From Chondrosia reniformis (taxonomy: Eukaryota > Porifera > Demospongiae > Chondrillida > Chondrillidae), in assembly GCA_947172415.1 (NCBI GenBank), contig OX359200.1, positions 2,668,501-2,732,500 on the forward strand: a stretch of 64,000 nt of DNA, given 5' to 3'. Of this stretch, positions 57,634-64,000 are shown piece by piece. The notes beneath the pieces were generated by a model. The model searched no databases. It saw nothing but the letters and a program-made list of their open reading frames with translations, and had not been told where the DNA came from. How positions within the stretch are numbered: the first letter of the stretch is position 1; each line of letters begins with the position of its first letter. Made by a program: the position numbers and the translations under genes.

Positions 57634-60600
57634 TCTTAGCCCAATATATCCATATTTTTGCTGAATCTATCCTATACTTTTACAAATATATCTCATAGGT
57701 TTATCAAATATAACCCATAATCTTGTCTAATATATAATTCAGTGTTTGCTGAATACATCCAATTATTTTAAAGTATTGCCAATTATATCCCATAATATAT
57801 CAAATAGTTTTACCCAATATACCCCTTAGTTTTAGTTAAATATATCCCATAGTTTTTGACAATATCCCATGGTATATCCCTTAATTTTTGCGTTATATAT
57901 CCCATAATTTTGCCTAATATATCCCTTAGTTTTTGTTAAAAAATCCAATGGACTAGAATATCCCATAGTTTTGCCAAATATATCCAACAGTGTTTAAACA
58001 ATATATCCCCTACTTTTTGCCGAATATATCCAATAAAATAACCTATAGTCTTAGCCCAATATAACCAATAGTTTATACCAAACATATACTATATTTTTCA
58101 AAATATATCCAATAATTTTTGCCAAATATAACCAATTATATAACCTCTAGTTTTTCCCTAATTTATCCCATAGTCTTTCCAAATATATCCTATAGTTTTT
58201 GCTAATTATTCCATACTTTTCACCACATATATCCCATAATTTTGCCTAAAGCATACCTCCGTTTTGCTTAATATATCCAATTACTTAAAAATATTGCCAA
58301 TAATATCCCATAATATACCCCATAGTTTAACTAAAAAATCTTAGTTTTTGTCAAATATATCCCATGGTATATCCCTTAATTTTTGCGTTATATATCCCAT
58401 AATTTTGCCTAATATATCCCTTAGTTTTTGCTTAAAAATCCAATGGACTAGAATATCCCATAGTTTTGCCAAATATATCCAACAGTGTTTAAACAATATA
58501 TCCCCTACTTTTTGCCGAATATATCCAATAAAATAACCTATAGTCTTAGCCCAATATAACCAATAGTTTATACCAAACATATACTATATTTTTCAAAATA
58601 TATCCAATAATTGTTGCCAAATATAACCAATTATATAACCTCTAGTTTTTCCCTAATTTATCCCATAGTCTTTCCAAATATATCCTATAGTTTTGCTAAT
58701 TATTCCATACTTTTTATCACATATATCCCATAATTTTGCCTAAAACATACCTCCGTTTTGCTTAATATATCCAATTACTTAAAAATATTGCCACTTATAT
58801 CCCATAATATACCCCATAGTTTAACTAAAAAATCTTAGTTTTTGTCAAATATATTACTCAGTTTTTTCTTAATATACCCAATGGACCAGTATATCCCATT
58901 GTTTTGCCAAATATATTCGACAATTTTTAAACAATATATCCCATAATATATCCTATAATGGTTGCCCAATATATCCCACAGTTTTAACCGAATATGTCCC
59001 ATAAAATAACCTACAGTCTTAGCCCAATATTTCCAATAGTTTATGCCAAATATATCCCATATTTTTCCTAATATATCCCCTAATGGTTGCCTAATATATC
59101 CCATTATATAATCTATAGTCTTGGCCCAATATATACCATAGTTTTTCCTAATATATCCCATAGTTTTGGCTCTATATATCCCATAATTTATGCAAATATA
59201 TCCCATAATTTTGCCTAATATATCCTTCAGTTTTTGCTTAATATATCCGTTTATTTAAAAATATTTCAAATTATATCTCGTAATATATCCCATAGTTTTA
59301 CCCAATATAACCTTTAGCTTTTGTCCAAGATATCCCGTAGCTATTGACAAATATAATCCACAGTATATCCCATAATGTTTGCCCTATATATCTCATAATT
59401 TTGCCTAATTATATCCATTGGTTTTTGCTTAATATATCCTATGGACCAGTATATCCCGTAGTTTTGCGAAATATATCCAAAAACTTTAACCAATATATCC
59501 CATAATACATCCCATAATTTATACCCAATATATCCTATAGCTTTTGCCGAATATATCCCATAAAATAACCTATAGTCTTAGCCCAATATTTCCCATTGTT
59601 TTTGCCCAATATAACCCGTAGTTTTTCTGAATATATCCCATAGTTATTGCAAATATATCCCATAGCTTTTGACAATTATATCTCATAGTATATCCCATAA
59701 TTTTTGCACTATATTTCCCATAATTTTGCCTAATATTTCCTTAGTTTTTGCTTAATATATCCAATGGACCAGGATATTCCATAGTTTTGCCAGATAATAT
59801 CCTATAACTTTTAACCAATATATCCCATAATATATTCCGTAATTTTTGCCCAATAAATCCCACAAATATATCCCATAGTTTTGGCAAATATATCCAATAA
59901 TATTTGCCAGATATATCCCATAATTTTGCCTAATATATCCCTCTGTTTTTGCTTAATATATCCAATATTTAAAAATATTGCCAATTATATCCAATAATAT
60001 ATCCCATAGTTTTACCAATATACCCCTTAGTTTTTATCAAATATATCCCATAGTATATCTCAAAATGTTTGCCCTGTATATTCCATAATTTTACTTAATA
60101 TAACTTTTAGTTTTGCTTAATATATCCAATGGACCAGCATATCCCATAGTTCTGCCAAATATATCCAACAATTTTTAACCAATATATCCCAAAATATATG
60201 CAATAATTTTTGCCCATTATATCCAATTGTTTTTACCGCATATATCCAATAAAAAACCTATAGTCATAGCCAATGGATCCCATAGTTTTGACCAAATATA
60301 TCCAATATTTTCAAAATATATCATATTATTTTTGCTAAATGTATCCCATACTTTATCCAAATATATCCCATAATTTTGCCAGATATATCCCATAATTTTA
60401 GCATAATATATCCCCCTGTTTTTGCTTAACATATCCAATATTTAAAAATTTTGCCAAAATATATCCCATAGTTTTACCCAAAATGCCCATTAGTTTTTTT
60501 CAAAAAATTTCCATAGGTTTTGAAAAATATATCCCATAATTTTTGCCAAATACATCCCATTATAACCTATAGTCTTAACCCCATATATCCCATAGATTTA

Positions 60601-61782
60601 TCCCAAAATATCCCGTGGTTTTTCCAAATATATCACATAGTTTTTATAAATATATCCCATAATTATTTTCAAATATATCCCAAAATATAACCTAGAGTCT
60701 TAGCCCAATATATCCCATACTTTTCGCAAAGTATATCCCATAAAATAGGCTATAGTCTTAGCCCAATATATCCCATAGTGTTTGGCCAATATATCCCTTA
60801 ATTTTTACTAATATATCCCATACTTTTAACTAATATAACCCATAATTGTTGCCATACATAGCCCATAATTTTGACTAATATATATCTCAGTTTTGGCATA
60901 ATATAACCAATCATTTAAAAATATTGCCAATTATATCCCATAATATATCCCATAATTTACTCAATATACCCCTTACTTTTTGTCAAATATATCCCATTGC
61001 TTTTAACAAACATGGTATATCCCAAAATATTTGTATCCCATAATTTTGCCTTATATATCCTGCAGTTTTTGCTTAAATATCCAATTATTTAAAACGTATT
61101 ACCAATTTTATCCCATAATATATCCCATAGTTTTACCCAATGTACCCCAGAGATTTTGTCAAATATAACCCATGGGTTTGTCAAATATAACCTATAGTAT
61201 ATCCAATTATTTTTGCCCTATATATTCCATTATTTTGCCTAATATATCCCTTAGTTTTTGGTTAATATATTCAATGGACCAGTATATCCCATAGTTATGC
61301 CCAATTTATTCAACAATTTTTAACTAATATATCCCATAATATGTCCCACATTTTTACCAAAAATATCCATAATTTTTGCCAAATATATCCCATTATATAA
61401 TCTATAGTCTTAGCCCAATATATCCCATAGTTTTTTTCCAATACATCCCAAAGTTTTCCGAATATTCCCCATAGGTTTTGCAAATATATCCCACAATTTT
61501 TGTTGAATGTATCTCATAATTTTTCACTCTGTTTTGGCTTAATATATCCAATAATTTAAATATATTGCCAATTATAAACCATAATATATCCAATAGTTTT
61601 ACCCAGTATACCTCTTAGTTTTAGTCAAATATATCCCATAGCTTTTGACAAATATATCCCATTTCATTCCCATAACTTTTGCCCTTTATATTCTATAATT
61701 TTGCCTACTATATACCCTCCTTTTTGCTTAATATATCCAATTGACCTGTATATCTAACAGTTTGGCCAAATATATCCAACAA
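57629..61782 (+). repeat. satellite B block with 494-bp tandem duplication
   Basis: Diverged ~21-bp repeats. A segment starting CCATGGTATATCCCTTAATT at 57868 is repeated from 58362 with few changes, ending in CTAAAAAATCTTAGTTTTTG at about 58330 and 58824. Confidence 0.9.
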
Positions 61783-61975
61783 TAGTAGAATAAGGATTCC
61801 TTATAACTGCGTCGAACGTATCTTTGGGATGGGACATCCTTCGACTTTTGAGCGTTTAAAAATGCAGTTGGCTTTTTGATCCTTTGTCAAATGTTTCGAT
61901 CCTGGGGGTCTTCCTCAGTGACCGATGGTTGAGTGGAAGAATTGCTTCTATAAATGCATGTACCATCCCAAAGAT
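61783..61975 (-). mobile_element. ~190-bp Penelope-type mini element with hammerhead and TSD
   Basis: Flanked by ATATCCAACAA (61772-61782 and 61974-61984, sharing AT with the element end). A 37-base tail (61783-61819) is followed by ATCTTTGGGATGG; the right end is CCATCCCAAAGAT. Between lie TTCGACTTTTGAGCG and a hammerhead. No coding capacity. Confidence 0.8.
61885..61924 (-). ncRNA. hammerhead ribozyme, slightly degraded
   Basis: Minus strand: CTGAGGA core, stem II GACCC/GGATC (one C-A mismatch), loop CCA, GAAA, then CATT in place of CGTT. Stem I GGTCA pairs with TGACA apart from one end base. Activity uncertain. Confidence 0.6.
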
Positions 61976-64000
61976 ATCCAACAATTTTTAACCAATATAT
62001 CCCATAATATATACTAAAATATTTGGCCCATATAACCCATACTTTTTTCGGGTTATATCCTAAAATGTTTTCCAAATATATCCCATAATATAACTAATAG
62101 TCCAAGCTCAATATATCCCAAAGTTTTTGCCCAATATATCCAATAGTGTTGCTGAAAACATCCTATAGATTGTGCAAAAATATCCCCAAATTTTGCCAAA
62201 TATATCCCATAACTTTGCCTAATACAACCCTCAGTTTTTGCTTAATTTATCCAAATATTTAAAAATATTCCCTGTTATATCCCATAATATATCCCATAGT
62301 TTTAGCCAATATACCCCTTAGTTCTTGTGAAATATCTCCCATAGGTTTTGACATATATATCCAATAGTATATCCCATGATTTTTGTCCTATATATCCCAT
62401 AATTTTGCCTAATACATCCCTTAGTTTTTGCTTAATATATCCAATGGACCTGTATATCCCATACTTTTACCCAATAAATCCAACAATTTTTAACCAATAT
62501 ATCCCTAAATATATCCCATAATTTTTGCCAATTACATCCCATAATTTTGCCTAATAAATCCCTCAGTTTATGCTTAATTTATCCAATTATTTTAAAATAT
62601 TGCCAATTATATCCCATAATATATCACATAGTTTTAGCCAATATACCACTTAGATTTTGTCAAATATATTCTATAGCTTTTGACATACACATCCCATAAT
62701 ATATCCCATGCTTTTTGTCCTATATATCCCATAATTCTGCCTAATATATTCCCTAGATGTTTCTTAATATATCCAATGGACCAGTATATCCCAAAGTTTT
62801 GCTAAATATATCCAACAATTTTTAACCAATATATCCCTTAATATATCCCATAATGTTTCATCTACATATATCCCATAATTTTTATCCAATATATCCCCTA
62901 AAATAAGCTATAGCCTTTTTCCAATGTATATCATAATTTTTACCAAATATATCCCATAATATAACCTATAGTCTTAGCCCAATTTATTCCAGTTTTTGCC
63001 AATATATCCCTTAGTTTGTGCTTAATATATCCAATGGACCAGTATACCCCATAGTTTTGCCAAATACATCCAACAACTTTTAACCCATATATCCTATAAT
63101 ATATCCCATAATTATTGTCCAATATATTCAATAACTTTTGTTGAATATATCCCATAAAATAACCTAAAGTCCTAGCCCAATATACCCCTTAGTTTTTGTC
63201 AAATATATCCCATAGCTGTTGACAAATATATCCCATAGTATATACAATGAATTTTGACCTGTATATCCCATTATTTTGTTTAATATATCCCTTATCTTTT
63301 ACTTTATATTTCCAATAAACCAATATATTCCACATTTTCCAAATATATCCAACAAGTTTTAACCAATATATTCCATAATATATCCGATAATTTTTGCCCA
63401 ATATATCCCATACTTTTAGCCGAATATATCCCATAAAATAACCTAAAGTCCTAGCCCAATATACCCCTTAGTTTTTGTCAAATATATCCCATAGCTGTTG
63501 ACAAATATATCCCATAGTATATACAATGAATTTTGACCTGTATATCCCATTATTTTGTTTAATATATCCCTTATCTTTTACTTTATATTTCCAATAAACC
63601 AATATATTCCACATTTTCCAAATATATCCAACAAGTTTTAACCAATATATTCCATAATATATCCGATAATTTTTGCCCAATATATCCCATACTTTTAGCC
63701 GAATATATCCAATAAAATATCCTATAGTCCTAGCCCCATATATCCCATAATTTTGCCAAATATATCCCACATGATTTCCAAATATATCCCATAATTTTTG
63801 CCAAATATATCCCGTAATGTTTGCCAAATATATCCCATAATATAAACTATACTCTTAGCCCAATATATCCCATAGTTTTGCCCAATATATCTCATAGTTT
63901 TCCCGAAAATTTCCCATAGATTTTCTAATATATCCCATAATTTTGGTAAATCTATCCCATAATTTTTCCTAATATATTCTTTAGTTTTTGCTTAATATAA
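61976..64000 (+). repeat. satellite B block with 279-bp tandem duplication
   Basis: Diverged ~21-bp repeats to the window edge. A segment starting CCTAAAGTCCTAGCCCAATA at 63163 recurs at 63442 almost base for base, over about 279 bp. Confidence 0.92.

Noticed and set aside
41826..64000. Many open frames encoding repeated WDIFGK/MGYIWQKL-like peptides
   Set aside because: They are translations of satellite B. Monomers of 21 bp stay in frame and lack stops on one strand; there are no start context, domains or constraint.

Overview
The window is eukaryotic and almost entirely repetitive. About two thirds is short-period satellite DNA and nearly all the rest is retroelement or transposon sequence. 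I see no intact host gene, no tRNA or rRNA, and nothing bacterial. Penelope-like elements with GIY-YIG endonuclease, a tyrosine-recombinase (DIRS/Ngaro-type) retroelement, R2-type LINEs and a pogo-type element together suggest an early-branching or marine invertebrate metazoan such as a sponge or cnidarian. That assignment is inference; no species-diagnostic gene is present.

Layout. Positions 1-34203 are satellite A, a diverged ~13-bp minisatellite (core ACTAGTACATACA). It reads in one orientation to ~29.5 kb and in the opposite orientation from ~30.65 kb. Into it are inserted: an R2-type LINE (copy 1, 166-4523); a hairpin-rich island with a hammerhead ribozyme (5604-6715); a 92-bp Penelope terminal element (7967-8058); a pogo-type element carrying a HIRAN-domain pseudogene (9466-10253); three Penelope-like insertions (11699-12480, 18265-19532, 22610-24730); an internally deleted LINE (copy 2, 13406-15188); a 5'-truncated LINE (copy 3, 25149-28720); three ~400-bp hairpin-ended elements (16209, 20762, 33390); an unexplained island (21548-22097); and a retroelement C-terminal fragment (29516-30654). 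From 34204 to the end the matrix is satellite B, a ~20-23-bp minisatellite (core ATATATCCCATAGTTTTTGCC or variants). It begins with a ~7.7-kb imperfect palindrome whose arms each hold the same 5'-truncated LINE (copies 4 and 5). Further right are a ~5.1-kb tyrosine-recombinase retroelement (44296-49408), a 206-bp insert (55692-55897), a doubly truncated LINE fragment (56489-57628) and a 191-bp hammerhead-bearing mini element (61783-61975). Satellite B flips orientation at ~38.09, ~53.74 and ~56.15 kb.

How the parts relate. The satellites have acted as a safe haven for insertion. Many inserts keep recognisable target-site duplications (TSDs), which date them as later than the arrays. Five Penelope-type insertions share one architecture: TSD, a 34-38-bp tail on one side only, then inverted terminal repeats. 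Four of them carry hammerhead ribozyme cores, and a separate, complete hammerhead lies in the 5604-6715 island. The coding parts are decayed. LINE copy 1 and the Penelope RT-endonuclease at 22940-24487 are the best preserved. The most notable items are the LINE-bearing palindrome that coincides with the A/B satellite boundary, the clustered hammerhead ribozymes, and the HIRAN sequence inside a pogo-type transposon.
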